Below, in pieces: positions 7,645-15,608 of a DNA stretch of 33,479 nt (position 1 is the stretch's first letter; every line of letters begins with the position of its first letter). The DNA comes from Propionibacteriaceae bacterium. Lineage in GTDB: Bacteria > Actinomycetota > Actinomycetes > Propionibacteriales > Propionibacteriaceae. Under the pieces are notes generated by a model that saw only the letters and a list, made by a program, of their open reading frames with translations, was not told the DNA's origin and made no database searches. Location of the stretch: contig JAISTC010000135.1 in assembly GCA_031272805.1 (NCBI GenBank), positions 1 to 33,479 of the forward strand. Direction: 5' to 3'. A program made the translations under genes and the position numbers.

Positions 7645-10600
7645 CACGCCTCCTCTACCGCTTGGGCCCGCCGCGGCGACCGGTCGGCGGCGCGGGCGTG
7701 GGCGCTGGGCAGCGCGAACAGGATGATGAGGAAGCCGAGGACGAGCTGGAGGTAGCGCCACGTCTTGTGCTCGACCAGGTAGGAGATTTCGACCTGGCCG
7801 CAGCCGGCGGGCGTCGGCTCGGCCTCCGGGTCGGTCACGGGGTCGCAGAGGACGGCGTTCTCCAGGCTGAACGCGGCCCGCCAGTCGGGCGACTCCGCCC
7901 GGTCGAGGACGGCGCCGCCGACCTTGACGACGAGGCTCGAGTCGTCGGGCTGGCTGATCAGCAGCCGGGACTCGGGCGCCACCTCGGCCACGCGGCACGG
8001 CGCCGAGTTGGTCGAGCAGATCGGGCTCCCGGCCGGCGCCAGGGACATGCCGAGCCCCTCGCCCGCCAGGAGCTGGATCGACGTCGGCTCCGACTGGAGC
8101 TGGTAGACGACGGTCACGCCGCCGTCGGCCGTCGTGCCGGAGCCGAGGCCGGTCGAGGCCTCGAGCGAGCCGGCCGTGTCGGCCTTGGGGTGGATCAGGA
8201 CGATGTAGCGGACGCCCATGGTCGCGAGCTGGCTGGTCAGGTCCTCGACGTAGCGGCCGGCCTCGATCTGGGCGACGATCTGCTGCGCCTCCTGCCACGC
8301 CTCGTTCGACGCCAGGACGCCGGTCCGGGTCTCCCCCTCGCCCCACGTCGGCTCGCCGTTCGACCGGATCGACCAGCGCGCCGTGTCGGCCGACTGGTCG
8401 ATGATGAGGGTGCTGGCGCCGAAGCTGACCTCGCCCTGCGCCACGAAGTAGGGGATCTCGACGCTGGAGGTCTCCGTCGCCGGGGTGTTGTTGACCAGCT
8501 CCGACCAGGTCGGCAGCTTGATCAGGACCTCCGCGCCGCGCCGGACCTGGGCCACGCCCGAGATGGCCCACCAGACCAGCGACAGGCCCATGACGGCGGT
8601 CAGGAGGATCGAGATGACGCCCATGAGGGCCTGGGCCAGGCCGAAGTCGCGGCTCTGGAGCTGGGAGCCCTTGTCGAGGTACGTCACGACGAGCGAGATG
8701 AGGCCGGCGAAGCCGATCAGGAGCCAGGGCGCGGCGTCGGGCATCGACCGGGTCGTGTCGATCGTGACCGTGAAGCGGGACAGGGCCACGCCGGCCGTGA
8801 CGAACACGAGGGCGCCGACCCCGCGCCACGCCAGCGCGGGGACGCGGACGATGGCGATGATGGCGGCGAGCCAGAGCGCACCGATGACGGCGGCGCTGAG
8901 CCAGAGCGGCGGCAGGCCCCCGGCCGGGACGCGGCCGAGCAGCATCTCCCAGGCGGGCGCGGTCGTCGTCACGGCCAGCAGCGGCGAGGGCGTCGTGACG
9001 AGGCGGCCCGGCGTGTCCAGCAGGCTCAACAGCCAGTCGCCCCAGAGGACGAGCGGGGCCGCGGCGGCCACCCCGGCCCGGACGAGGTTGGCGGCGCCGC
9101 CCCCGGCCCGCACGGCCGTGACGACGACCGCGGCGGCCGCGGGCAGCCAGAGCGCGGGCACGATCGGGACGGCCAGGCCCAGCGCGACGGCCACGCCGGC
9201 CGCCGGCTGCCAGGCGCGGGCGCCGGTCATCTGCTCCGGCCAGCGGGACAGCCAGGCGACGAAGAACGGCAGCATGACGGCCAGGATGACGATCCAGAGA
9301 TCGCCCCGGTTGAGCCCGCCGAGCAGGGCGGGGAGGAGGGCGTAGAGGAGGGCCAGGATCCAGCTCGTCCGCTTGTGCTGGCCGAGGTGATGGCGGAGGT
9401 ACCAGGCGGCCACGACCGTCGTCACGGGCACCGCCGCCAGGAGGACGGCGACGACGAACCAGTTGGGGTGGAGGAACGGGATGGAGCCGATGGCCTCGAG
9501 GAGGAGCCAGGGCGCGGGCGGGCGGGAGGTGCCGGCGGGGGCGGCCAGGGCCGTGTGGAAGGCCTCGGCCAGGGAGACGGGGGCGGCCAGGAGGTGCTCG
9601 GCGCGGACCATGCCCGTGGCGAACAGCGTCCGGCAGGAGATGAGGGCGAGGGCGACGAGCGCCAGGCCCCAGACCCACAGCGGCAGGCGCTGGGGCCGGT
9701 CGCCGGCGCGCGACTCGAACTCGTCGCCCAGCAGGTCGTCGAGCACGAGGTCCGAGCCGCGGCTGGAGCCGACGGCGGAGCGGACCATGTCCGCGACCGT
9801 GTGGCCGAACGCGGCCAGCGCGGACCACCAGGGCGGCCGCAGCTTCTCGCAGGCCTCCTTGGCGCCCGGCGCGCTGCCGAGCCGGTCGACGCGCTTGCGC
9901 AGGCGGTGGATGCGGGTCCGCGAGCGGACGAAGTCGGAGACCGCCTGGAGCTCGTCGCGCGCCTGGTCCGGCGCCTTGTCGAGCAGGAAGCCGAGCGCGC
10001 GCACGAGCGCCGCCAGGACCAGCTTGAACCACGTCCAGAGGGCCGCGGGGCCCGTCACGTGGCTCGACACGAGGCGCATGCCCATGAGCCGGTCCCAGGC
10101 CGTCTCGGAGCGGTGCTTGGACTGGGCGATCGTCCCGGTCCGGCGCTCGGAGCGGCCGGCCTGGTGGTGGACGAGCTGCGCCGTCGGGCAGGTCATGACG
10201 GCGTAGCCGGCCAGGTTGGCCCGCCAGCCGAGGTCGAGGCCGTCGCGGTAGTTCGGGATGGTCGAGGAGAAGCCGTGGAGGTCGTCGAAGGCGGCCTGGG
10301 AGACGAGGAGGCCGCAGGTCGAGCCGCCGAGCGTCGGCGCCGGCTCGTACTGGCCCTGGGCGGCCTCGCCCGGCTCGATGGACAGGTGGCGGCGGCCGGT
10401 GCCGGAGATCGAGGCGCCGAGTTCGAGGGTGAGGGGCGTGTGGCGGCGGCGGGCCGGGCGGACGAGGAGCGGGAACGCGAGGCCGAAGCGGGGGGTGCGG
10501 AGCGCGAATTGGAGGAGCTCGGTCAGGGCGTTGGGGTCGGGGGCGGCGTCGTCGTGAAGCAGCCAGAGCCAGCCGTTGCCGGGGCGGAGCTCGGCGGTCG

Positions 10601-10901
10601 CCTGGGCTACGGCCTCGCCGAACGAGGCGGTCGGGGAGCCGCGCAGGACGAGGTCGACGATGCCCGAGCGGCGGGCGGTCTCCAGCATGTCGGCGGAGCC
10701 GTCGTCAGAGGAGTTGTCGACCGCGATGATGTGGGCCGGGCGGAAGGTCAGGCGGGCCAGCGCGGTCAACGTGTCGGGCAGCCAGGCCGCGCCGTTGCGC
10801 GTCACGAGGATCGCCGTGACGCGCTGGCCACGGACGTCGACGGGAGCCTGCGCCGGCTTGTCGAACAACCAGCTTCCGGTTTCGCTCACACTTCCGTCCA
10901 T
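7644..10901 (-). CDS. Large membrane family 2 glycosyltransferase
   Basis: A 1085-residue protein. The N-terminal GT2 domain (about residues 27-250) shows VTAILVTRNGAAWLPDTLTAL, IIAVDNSSDDGSADML and the metal/nucleotide-sugar site WLWLLHDDAAPDP. NYRDGLDLGWRANLAGY and a His-rich LVHHQAGRSERR follow. A linker leads to a long multi-spanning region (about 410-790) with many hydrophobic helices, then a globular extracytoplasmic part and a final membrane helix (about 1058-1075, LQLVLGFLIILFALP). It probably transfers a sugar from a nucleotide or lipid carrier during envelope polymer synthesis; the product is unknown. I chose ATG 10901, although an in-frame TTG lies at 10910. There is no strong ribosome-binding site. 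It is first in a coupled pair with DUF5719, with its own predicted promoter at 10974-11002. Confidence 0.9.
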   Translation of the reverse strand: MDGSVSETGSWLFDKPAQAPVDVRGQRVTAILVTRNGAAWLPDTLTALARLTFRPAHIIAVDNSSDDGSADMLETARRSGIVDLVLRGSPTASFGEAVAQATAELRPGNGWLWLLHDDAAPDPNALTELLQFALRTPRFGLAFPLLVRPARRRHTPLTLELGASISGTGRRHLSIEPGEAAQGQYEPAPTLGGSTCGLLVSQAAFDDLHGFSSTIPNYRDGLDLGWRANLAGYAVMTCPTAQLVHHQAGRSERRTGTIAQSKHRSETAWDRLMGMRLVSSHVTGPAALWTWFKLVLAALVRALGFLLDKAPDQARDELQAVSDFVRSRTRIHRLRKRVDRLGSAPGAKEACEKLRPPWWSALAAFGHTVADMVRSAVGSSRGSDLVLDDLLGDEFESRAGDRPQRLPLWVWGLALVALALISCRTLFATGMVRAEHLLAAPVSLAEAFHTALAAPAGTSRPPAPWLLLEAIGSIPFLHPNWFVVAVLLAAVPVTTVVAAWYLRHHLGQHKRTSWILALLYALLPALLGGLNRGDLWIVILAVMLPFFVAWLSRWPEQMTGARAWQPAAGVAVALGLAVPIVPALWLPAAAAVVVTAVRAGGGAANLVRAGVAAAAPLVLWGDWLLSLLDTPGRLVTTPSPLLAVTTTAPAWEMLLGRVPAGGLPPLWLSAAVIGALWLAAIIAIVRVPALAWRGVGALVFVTAGVALSRFTVTIDTTRSMPDAAPWLLIGFAGLISLVVTYLDKGSQLQSRDFGLAQALMGVISILLTAVMGLSLVWWAISGVAQVRRGAEVLIKLPTWSELVNNTPATETSSVEIPYFVAQGEVSFGASTLIIDQSADTARWSIRSNGEPTWGEGETRTGVLASNEAWQEAQQIVAQIEAGRYVEDLTSQLATMGVRYIVLIHPKADTAGSLEASTGLGSGTTADGGVTVVYQLQSEPTSIQLLAGEGLGMSLAPAGSPICSTNSAPCRVAEVAPESRLLISQPDDSSLVVKVGGAVLDRAESPDWRAAFSLENAVLCDPVTDPEAEPTPAGCGQVEISYLVEHKTWRYLQLVLGFLIILFALPSAHARAADRSPRRAQAVEEA

Positions 10902-10973
10902 TACTGCCAATACTGCTCGGGGACACCGGCGGCGATCCCGTCCCAGTGTCGCGCCGCCCCAATCCGAGGGCTG

Positions 10974-11002
10974 AGCCTAGCTGGACCGTGACGGAAAGCC
11001 AA
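10974..11002 (-). promoter_or_regulatory. Candidate promoter of the glycosyltransferase-DUF5719 pair
   Basis: On the minus strand TTGGCT (11002-10997), a 17-nt spacer and TAGGCT (10979-10974): 4/6 and 3/6 matches to -35 and -10 with ideal spacing. The predicted leader is about 65 nt. Confidence 0.4.
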
Positions 11003-11070
11003 AAGAATCCTGAGAATCCGCTGAGAAGCAGGGCTGGTCGGGGGTCAGGCGGGAGACGTCACGCGGGGAG

Positions 11071-11322
11071 TCAGCCGAAGCGCTTGAGGCGGCGGCGCTC
11101 GCGCTCGGACAGGCCGCCCCAGATGCCGAAGCGCTCGTCGTTGGCCAAGGCGTACTCGAGGCACTCCTGGCGGACCTCGCAGACCCGGCACACACTCTTG
11201 GCCTCGCGGGTCGACCCGCCCTTCTCGGGGAAGAAGGCCTCGGGGTCGGTCTGGGCGCACAGGGCGCTGGCTTGCCACGGGGGCGGTGTGACCATGTCCA
11301 CCACCGTGAGGAGCTGGGCCAC
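11071..11322 (-). CDS. whiB2: WhiB2/WhmD-type iron-sulfur transcription factor
   Basis: A small (83-residue) WhiB-family protein. It binds a [4Fe-4S] cluster and works with the principal sigma factor; the WhiB2/WhmD subgroup is linked to septation and division. Seen: four cysteines in ALCAQTD, SVCRVC and QECL (C-Xn-C-X2-C-X5-C), followed by the turn FGIWGGLSERERRRLKR. The stretch DPEAFFPEKGGSTREAK is typical of the WhiB2 group. I chose GTG 11322 because AGGAGGT lies at 11326-11332, directly before it; a TTG at 11352 would place the Shine-Dalgarno inside the gene. A near-consensus promoter is upstream at 11370-11399. It is transcribed towards the glycosyltransferase gene, 169 bp away. Confidence 0.93.
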   Translation of the reverse strand: MAQLLTVVDMVTPPPWQASALCAQTDPEAFFPEKGGSTREAKSVCRVCEVRQECLEYALANDERFGIWGGLSERERRRLKRFG

Positions 11323-11325
11323 GAG

Positions 11326-11332
11326 ACCTCCT
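11326..11332 (-). promoter_or_regulatory. Ribosome-binding site deciding the whiB2 start
   Basis: A perfect AGGAGGT on the minus strand, 3 nt before GTG 11322. It is one of the few strong Shine-Dalgarno sites in the window and rules out the longer TTG-initiated form. Confidence 0.7.
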
Positions 11333-11369
11333 GGGGAGTACGAACGAGTCAAGACGACATCGGTTGTAA

Positions 11370-11399
11370 ATTACATCAGTGTCACTCGGTCTAAGTCAA
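11370..11399 (-). promoter_or_regulatory. Near-consensus sigma-A type promoter of whiB2
   Basis: Minus strand TTGACT (11399-11394), an 18-nt spacer, TGTAAT (11375-11370): 5/6 matches in each hexamer. The surrounding 60 bp are unusually AT-rich for this genome. The leader would be roughly 40-45 nt. Confidence 0.6.
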
Positions 11400-11498
11400 G
11401 AGGGCCGCTTATAGCGGATTTCACGGCCGTTTGGTGGGCGACTTGCCGTATGTGACGAAATCCACATCCTCCCCTGTCGGGGGCAGATAGGAGCTCTT

Positions 11499-12035
11499 TC
11501 AGGGCTGGACCGGCGGGACCGGCGGGGCCGCCGGGACCCCGGCGGCGGGCTGGTCCGGGGCGGCGCCCGCGCCGTTGCCCGCCGCGTCGCCCAGCCCCTT
11601 GAGGGCGTCCGACGCGCGGGCCCAGCCGACGCCGACGGCCTGGTCGGCGGCCCAGAAGGCGGGGGCCTCCGGCGGCTTGGGGGCGGCCGGGACCGCCTCG
11701 CCGGCGTCCCGCGTGACCTCGCTGGCGGGGGTGTCTTCCAGGGGGGCGATCTCGACCAGCCGGTTGCCGGGCGGGGCGGCGCGCTTGCCGACCGTGGTGG
11801 CGGCCCGGCGCTGGAACGCCAGGCGGGCGCCGACGAGGAGGGCGGCGAGGCAGACCAGCGCCAGCGCGCCGGGCAGCACCCAGTCGGACAGGTCGGCGAT
11901 CGTGACGCCGCTCAGGTCCGAGAGGTCGCCGGGCCAGAAGCGGACGCCCGTGCCGACGGCGGCGGCCACGACGGCCGCGGCGATGAGGAGCCAGCCGGCC
12001 AGGTGGTGGGTGTCGGACGGGGGGCGATCAGACAT
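11499..12035 (-). CDS. Small two-helix membrane protein, function unknown
   Basis: A 178-residue product with no family I recognise. Two N-terminal membrane helices are seen: about residues 14-33 (AGWLLIAAAVVAAAVGTGV) and about 53-75 (WVLPGALALVCLAALLVGARLAF). They are separated by a short Asp-rich loop. A cytoplasmic or external tail of about 100 residues follows, rich in Ala/Pro/Asp, with a final run of Pro-Val repeats. The ATG at 12035 overlaps the manC stop by 8 nt (ATGTCTGA) and follows GGTGGAG, so it is translationally coupled to manC. An in-frame GTG at 12047 is less likely. Linkage to manC suggests an envelope role, by context only. Confidence 0.72.
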   Translation of the reverse strand: MSDRPPSDTHHLAGWLLIAAAVVAAAVGTGVRFWPGDLSDLSGVTIADLSDWVLPGALALVCLAALLVGARLAFQRRAATTVGKRAAPPGNRLVEIAPLEDTPASEVTRDAGEAVPAAPKPPEAPAFWAADQAVGVGWARASDALKGLGDAAGNGAGAAPDQPAAGVPAAPPVPPVQP

Positions 12036-13104
12036 GGCTGGCTCCACCTTCCGCGCGGACGCGCTCGACGAGTTGCTTGATGTTCTCGGCCGCCCGCTTG
12101 GGGCAGACCAACGTGACGCCGTCGTGGCTGACGACGATCGTGTCCTGGAGGCCGACGACGGCGATGAGGGAGCCCTCCGGGCCGTCGTTGATGAGGATGT
12201 TGCCGGTCGAGTCGAGGGTGGTGACGGCCCCCGTGACGGCGTTGCCGTTGAGTTGGGTCAGGTGTTCGGCCAGGGCCGGGAAGCCGCCGATATCGCCCCA
12301 GTGCGTGGTCAGGGGGACGGCCAGGACGTGGGCCGTGCCGGCGCCGTGGGAGACGGGCTCCATGACGCCGTAGTCGACGCTGACCTTCTCCAGGGTGGGG
12401 TAGATCTCGGCCAGGCGGCCCGGGTCGGCCACGAGTTCCTTGATGGCCGCCGCCGTCTGCGGCAGGAGTTCCCGCAGTTCCCAGAGGAATGTGGCCGCGC
12501 GCCAGCAGAACATGCCGGAGTTCCACCACCAGTCGCCCGCCGCCAGGTACGTCTCGGCCAGGGCCTTGGCGGGCTTCTCGGCGAACTCGAGGACCTGCCA
12601 CGTGCCGGTCAGGCCCATCGCCGGGCGGCCGCGGTGGAGGTAGCCGAAGCCCGTGTGGGCGCTGGTCGGGACGACGCCGAGCGTGACGAGGGCGCGGTGG
12701 TCCTGCTCGGCGGCCCGGAACGCGGCGCCGAGGGCCTCGGCGAAGCCCTCGACCGGGGCGATGACGTGGTCGGCGGAGAGGATGGCGACCGTGGCGTCGG
12801 GGTCGCGGTCGAAGATGACGGCCGTAGACCAGGCCACGGCGTTGAGCGAGTCACGGCCGACGGGCTCGCCCAGCAGGTTGGCCGCCGGGATGTCGGGCAG
12901 TTGCTCGGCCACGGCGTCGAGGTAGGCCGCGCCCGTGCAGATGACGATGCGGTCGTCGGCCACGACGGCGCGGGCCCGCTCGTAGGCGAGGCGGAGCAGG
13001 GACTGCCCGTCGATCAGCGGCAGGAGTTGTTTCGGATGCCCCGTCCGCGACAACGGCCACAGCCGGGTCCCCGACCCCCCGGCCATGATGACGATGTAAC
13101 GCAT
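12028..13104 (-). CDS. manC: Mannose-1-phosphate guanylyltransferase
   Basis: Makes GDP-mannose from mannose 1-phosphate and GTP; GDP-mannose feeds mannosylated envelope lipids, glycans and glycoproteins. The protein has 358 residues, the single-domain length without a C-terminal isomerase. Seen: the nucleotidyltransferase signature IVIMAGGSGTRLWPLSRTGHPKQL (residues 4-27), SADH at the metal-binding position, TGFGYLHRG, FAEKP (the guanylyltransferase FxEKP motif), WNSGMF, and WGDIGGFPAL near the C-terminal part. A TAGACT hexamer ends 6 nt before the ATG, suggesting a leaderless mRNA. Upstream is the large 61-bp palindrome that separates it from the LCP gene. The next gene overlaps by 8 nt. 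Confidence 0.95.
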   Translation of the reverse strand: MRYIVIMAGGSGTRLWPLSRTGHPKQLLPLIDGQSLLRLAYERARAVVADDRIVICTGAAYLDAVAEQLPDIPAANLLGEPVGRDSLNAVAWSTAVIFDRDPDATVAILSADHVIAPVEGFAEALGAAFRAAEQDHRALVTLGVVPTSAHTGFGYLHRGRPAMGLTGTWQVLEFAEKPAKALAETYLAAGDWWWNSGMFCWRAATFLWELRELLPQTAAAIKELVADPGRLAEIYPTLEKVSVDYGVMEPVSHGAGTAHVLAVPLTTHWGDIGGFPALAEHLTQLNGNAVTGAVTTLDSTGNILINDGPEGSLIAVVGLQDTIVVSHDGVTLVCPKRAAENIKQLVERVRAEGGASHV

Positions 13105-13110
13105 GGGGGG

Positions 13111-13116
13111 AGTCTA
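13111..13116 (-). promoter_or_regulatory. TAGACT -10 box of manC (leaderless)
   Basis: Minus-strand TAGACT, then CCCCCC, then the manC ATG at 13104. The spacing places the transcription start at the start codon. No -35 of note. Confidence 0.5.
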
Positions 13117-13172
13117 GTGGCGGTTTGGGGGCCGCCCCGCACCGCTGCACCGCGGGTCCGGTGTGGCGAAAA

Positions 13173-13233
13173 AACAACGATACAGTGGTACCGGTACTTT
13201 ACTGTAAAGTACCGGTACCACTGTACCGTTGTT
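13173..13233. repeat. 61-bp near-perfect palindrome (30-bp arms, 1-nt centre)
   Basis: The left arm is 13173-13202, the centre is T13203 and the right arm is 13204-13233. By my alignment the arms differ at one base (CAACGA versus CAACGG). The core contains GGTACCGGTAC on each side. The arms are about 43% G+C, far below the surroundings. Read on the minus strand, the direction of the LCP and manC genes, the hairpin is followed by GTTGTTTTTT, so it can act as an intrinsic terminator for the LCP transcript. A 30-bp stem is much longer than a terminator needs, and a cruciform or operator role is also possible. Confidence 0.85.
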
Positions 13234-13246
13234 GCGTGTCGGCGGA

Positions 13247-13289
13247 AAAACAACGGTACACCGGTACCGGTACTGGAATGTGTTGTTTT
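13247..13289 (-). terminator. Second hairpin with T-tract, related to the 61-bp palindrome
   Basis: Begins right at the LCP stop codon. AAAACAAC (13247-13254) and GTTGTTTT (13282-13289) are inverted repeats around CCGGTACCGG. On the minus strand the structure ends in GTTGTTTTT. The half AACGGTACA..GGTACCGGTACT repeats one arm of the neighbouring palindrome with a few changes, so the two are copies of one element. Confidence 0.55.
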
Positions 13290-14778
13290 ACGCCGCTTGG
13301 CAGATGGCGGTCAGGTCGTCGACTTCGGTGGGCGGGGCCGTGGAGTCCAGGCTGGGTGCTGTGGCCGTGGCCTCGCCCGGGTCCGCCGCCGTCGCCGGCG
13401 CCTCGCCCGCCGTGCTCGACTGGCTCGCCGGGGTGTCGTCGGCCGCCTCGTCGGCCGCCTCGGCCGCCTCGATGGCCTCGCGGACGGTCGAGCGGATGAG
13501 CGAGAAGTCCGGGTTGCCCGTGGCGATCAGCGGCGGGGTGAACGAGATCGACACGATCGGCAGTGCCCGGGCCTTGAGCGCCAGCCGGCTCAGCTCCCCC
13601 ACCTCGCTCGGCGGCACGGACGTCTCCAGCAGGTTGCCCGCCGCGCTGGCCAGCGACGTGAAGCTCGCCGCCACGGTCGACGGCTGGAGCTGGTTGAGCA
13701 TCGCCGCCATGACGCACTTCTGCCGGGCCATCCGAGTGAAGTCGTTACCCTCGATCCGGCTCCGCGCGTAGAGCAGGGCCGTCGCGCCGTCCATGTGGTT
13801 GGTCCCGGCCGGCAGCGTCATCTCGATGTGTTCCTGGGCCCAGTCGTCCATGATGCCGAGGTTGGTCTCCTGCGCCAGGGTGATGTCGATGCCGCCGACC
13901 GCGTCGATCAGCGCGGCGAACCCGGCCATGTCGACCATCGCGTAGTAGTTGATCTCCAGGCCGAGCGTGCCCGTGACGACGTCGATCATCGCCTGGACGC
14001 CCGGGTCGACGCCGCTCGGGAACAGGTCGGCGTGCTCCTCGCCGAGGAGGTACACGCTGTTCAGCATGCAGTTCTCCTCGTCGCACGTCGTGTACCCCTG
14101 GGGGTAGAGCGCCTTGAGCGGCGTGCCCGCGGCGAACTGGGCGTTCTCGAGGTTGCGCGGCAGGCCGAACAGGACCGTCCGGCCCGTCGCCGCGTCGACG
14201 CTGGCGACCGTGATCGAGTCGGGGCGGAGCCCCTCGCGGTCGGGGCCGGAGTCCGCGCCGAGCAGGAGGATGTTGTAGCGGCCCTCCTTGGCCTTCGTGT
14301 CGCCGCCGCCCGCCAGGACGCCGCCGAGCGTCGAGCCGGCGGCCACGAGGTCGCGCACGGCCGTGACGCAGCCGAACGCCAAGACGGCGCCGAGGAGCGC
14401 CGTCACGATCGTCAGGAGGGCGCCGCTGATCGGGCCGATCTGGCCGGGCCGGGCCAGCCACCACGTGTTCAGCAGGACGATGAGGAGGATCACGCCGACG
14501 AGGGCGACGAGGCCGGCCAGGACGTAGAGGACGACCCTGTGGGCCAGGAACGAGATGGCCTGGTCCGTGAAGAAGTAGAAGGCGGCGCCGCCGAGGATGG
14601 CCACGAGCAGGAGCGTCAGCCAGGTCCGGAGGCCGGCGCGGCCGAGGCCGAGCGAGCCGTGGGCGAGCTGGGCGGAGCCGGGCACGACGGCGCCCATCAG
14701 GAGCAGCAACCAGGCCCGCCGGGTCCGGACACGCCGGGCGCGGCTGGCCACGCCATAACGGTCGTCCGGATCGGCCAC
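13288..14778 (-). CDS. LCP (LytR-CpsA-Psr) family protein with several membrane helices
   Basis: LCP enzymes transfer polyprenyl-linked glycopolymers onto peptidoglycan at the outer face of the membrane. The protein is 496 residues. The N-terminal part (about 15-145) has three or four membrane helices, including WLLLLMGAVVPGSAQLAHG and VLYVLAGLVALVGVILLIVLL. The LCP domain follows: YNILLLGADSGPDREGLRPDSITVASV (about 165-190), LFGLPRNLE with the conserved Arg, AMVDMAGFAALIDAVGGIDI, and ALLYARSRIEGNDFTRMARQ, the Arg-rich catalytic block. The tail (about 440-496) is Ala/Glu/Ser/Thr-rich and disordered. I chose GTG 14778 because GAGGAG precedes it by 6 nt; a start at 14886 would read through G+C-rich leader. 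It lies upstream of manC on the same strand, separated by two strong hairpins. Confidence 0.92.
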   Translation of the reverse strand: MADPDDRYGVASRARRVRTRRAWLLLLMGAVVPGSAQLAHGSLGLGRAGLRTWLTLLLVAILGGAAFYFFTDQAISFLAHRVVLYVLAGLVALVGVILLIVLLNTWWLARPGQIGPISGALLTIVTALLGAVLAFGCVTAVRDLVAAGSTLGGVLAGGGDTKAKEGRYNILLLGADSGPDREGLRPDSITVASVDAATGRTVLFGLPRNLENAQFAAGTPLKALYPQGYTTCDEENCMLNSVYLLGEEHADLFPSGVDPGVQAMIDVVTGTLGLEINYYAMVDMAGFAALIDAVGGIDITLAQETNLGIMDDWAQEHIEMTLPAGTNHMDGATALLYARSRIEGNDFTRMARQKCVMAAMLNQLQPSTVAASFTSLASAAGNLLETSVPPSEVGELSRLALKARALPIVSISFTPPLIATGNPDFSLIRSTVREAIEAAEAADEAADDTPASQSSTAGEAPATAADPGEATATAPSLDSTAPPTEVDDLTAICQAA

Positions 14779-14814
14779 AACTATCTCCTCGGGGACTTCG
14801 GGGACTCCGCGCCG

Positions 14815-14832
14815 CCCCGGCCCGGGCCGGGG
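14815..14832. repeat. 18-bp perfect palindrome in the LCP leader
   Basis: CCCCGGCCCGGGCCGGGG, self-complementary, 37 bp before the LCP start codon. It could fold the leader or bind a dimeric regulator; in a genome this G+C-rich it could also be chance. Confidence 0.4.
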
Positions 14833-14907
14833 CAGTCGCACCCCCCAGTATGGCCATTGCCGCCCGGACCGGGCCGGAGGGCACACCGGGAAGGGGCAGA
14901 GTCGGTT

Positions 14908-14974
14908 GTCACGCGATGCCTGGTCACGCAGGGGTCAGGCGGGGTCACGCGGGTCACGCGGTGGCGGGTCACGC
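14908..14974 (+). repeat. Five GTCACGC direct repeats upstream of the LCP gene
   Basis: GTCACGC starts at 14908, 14923, 14944, 14953 and 14968, spacings 15, 21, 9 and 15 bp. Two are adjacent 9-bp direct repeats (GTCACGCGG twice, 14944-14961), a geometry used by OmpR-family response regulators. The last copy overlaps the purE stop codon. The array is 130-196 bp upstream of the LCP start. Confidence 0.5.
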
Positions 14975-15484
14975 GGGCCGCGCGGCGGGGCGCTTGGCGC
15001 GGATGGCCTCGCCCTTGGCGGCGGCCTGGGCCTCGAGGGCGGCCTGGAACCGCTGGTAGGCGGCAAGAAGGTCCGGGTCCCCGGCGGCCAGGATGCGGAC
15101 GGCCAGCAGGCCCGCGTTGCGCGCGGCGCCGACCCCCACCGTGGCCACCGGCACCCCGGCCGGCATCTGGACGATCGACAGGAGCGAGTCGAGGCCGTCG
15201 AGCTGCTTCAGGGCGACGGGCACGCCGATGACCGGCAGCGGCGTGACGGCCGCCAGGACGCCGGGCAGGTGGGCCGCGCCGCCCGCCCCCGCGATGATGA
15301 CCCTGAGGCCGCGCTCGTGGGCCGTCCGGCCCCAGGCCAGGGTCTTGTCCGGCATCCGGTGGGCCGAGCAGACATCCGCCGTCCACGCGACGCCGAACTC
15401 GTCCAGCGCCAGCGCCGCCGCCTCCATCACGGGCCAGTCCGAGTCCGAGCCCATCAAGATCCCAACCAGGGGTGTGTCAGTCAT
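14969..15484 (-). CDS. purE: N5-carboxyaminoimidazole ribonucleotide mutase
   Basis: Class I PurE converts N5-CAIR to CAIR in purine synthesis. The protein is 171 residues, normal length. Seen: [18 protein letters not shown] (residues 7-24), the substrate phosphate and ribose site; [13 protein letters not shown] with the catalytic His; [29 protein letters not shown]; and [17 protein letters not shown]. The purK partner is not adjacent. TACGCT ends 7 nt before the ATG, so the mRNA is probably leaderless. The -35 position 17 nt further up falls on the terminal CCCAGG of a hairpin element. It is divergent from maf and transcribed towards the LCP gene. Confidence 0.96.
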   Translation of the reverse strand: MTDTPLVGILMGSDSDWPVMEAAALALDEFGVAWTADVCSAHRMPDKTLAWGRTAHERGLRVIIAGAGGAAHLPGVLAAVTPLPVIGVPVALKQLDGLDSLLSIVQMPAGVPVATVGVGAARNAGLLAVRILAAGDPDLLAAYQRFQAALEAQAAAKGEAIRAKRPAARPA

Positions 15485-15491
15485 GGGGCCC

Positions 15492-15497
15492 AGCGTA
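15492..15497 (-). promoter_or_regulatory. TACGCT -10 box of purE (leaderless)
   Basis: Minus-strand TACGCT, 7 nt before the purE ATG at 15484. The adjoining hairpin element begins at 15515, exactly where a -35 with a 17-nt spacer would start. Confidence 0.5.
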
Positions 15498-15514
15498 ATG
15501 GGTGAGGCGTCCGC

Positions 15515-15593
15515 CCCAGGCCACGGTGTCGGGCCCGCTGGCTGTCGCTCGTGCCTCGCTCCGTAGCCACCGTGCCCGACCCCATGGCCTGGG
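15515..15593 (-). repeat. Conserved-loop hairpin element, type 1, copy I
   Basis: Arms 15515-15543 and 15565-15593 (29 nt, 25 pair by my count) enclose a 21-nt loop (15544-15564). On the minus strand the loop contains GAGCGAGGCACGAGCGAC and matches 20 of 21 positions of the loop at 27143-27163. It fills most of the divergent purE/maf intergenic region. Confidence 0.8.
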
Positions 15594-15608
15594 TGTGAGA
15601 ATGGCGCC

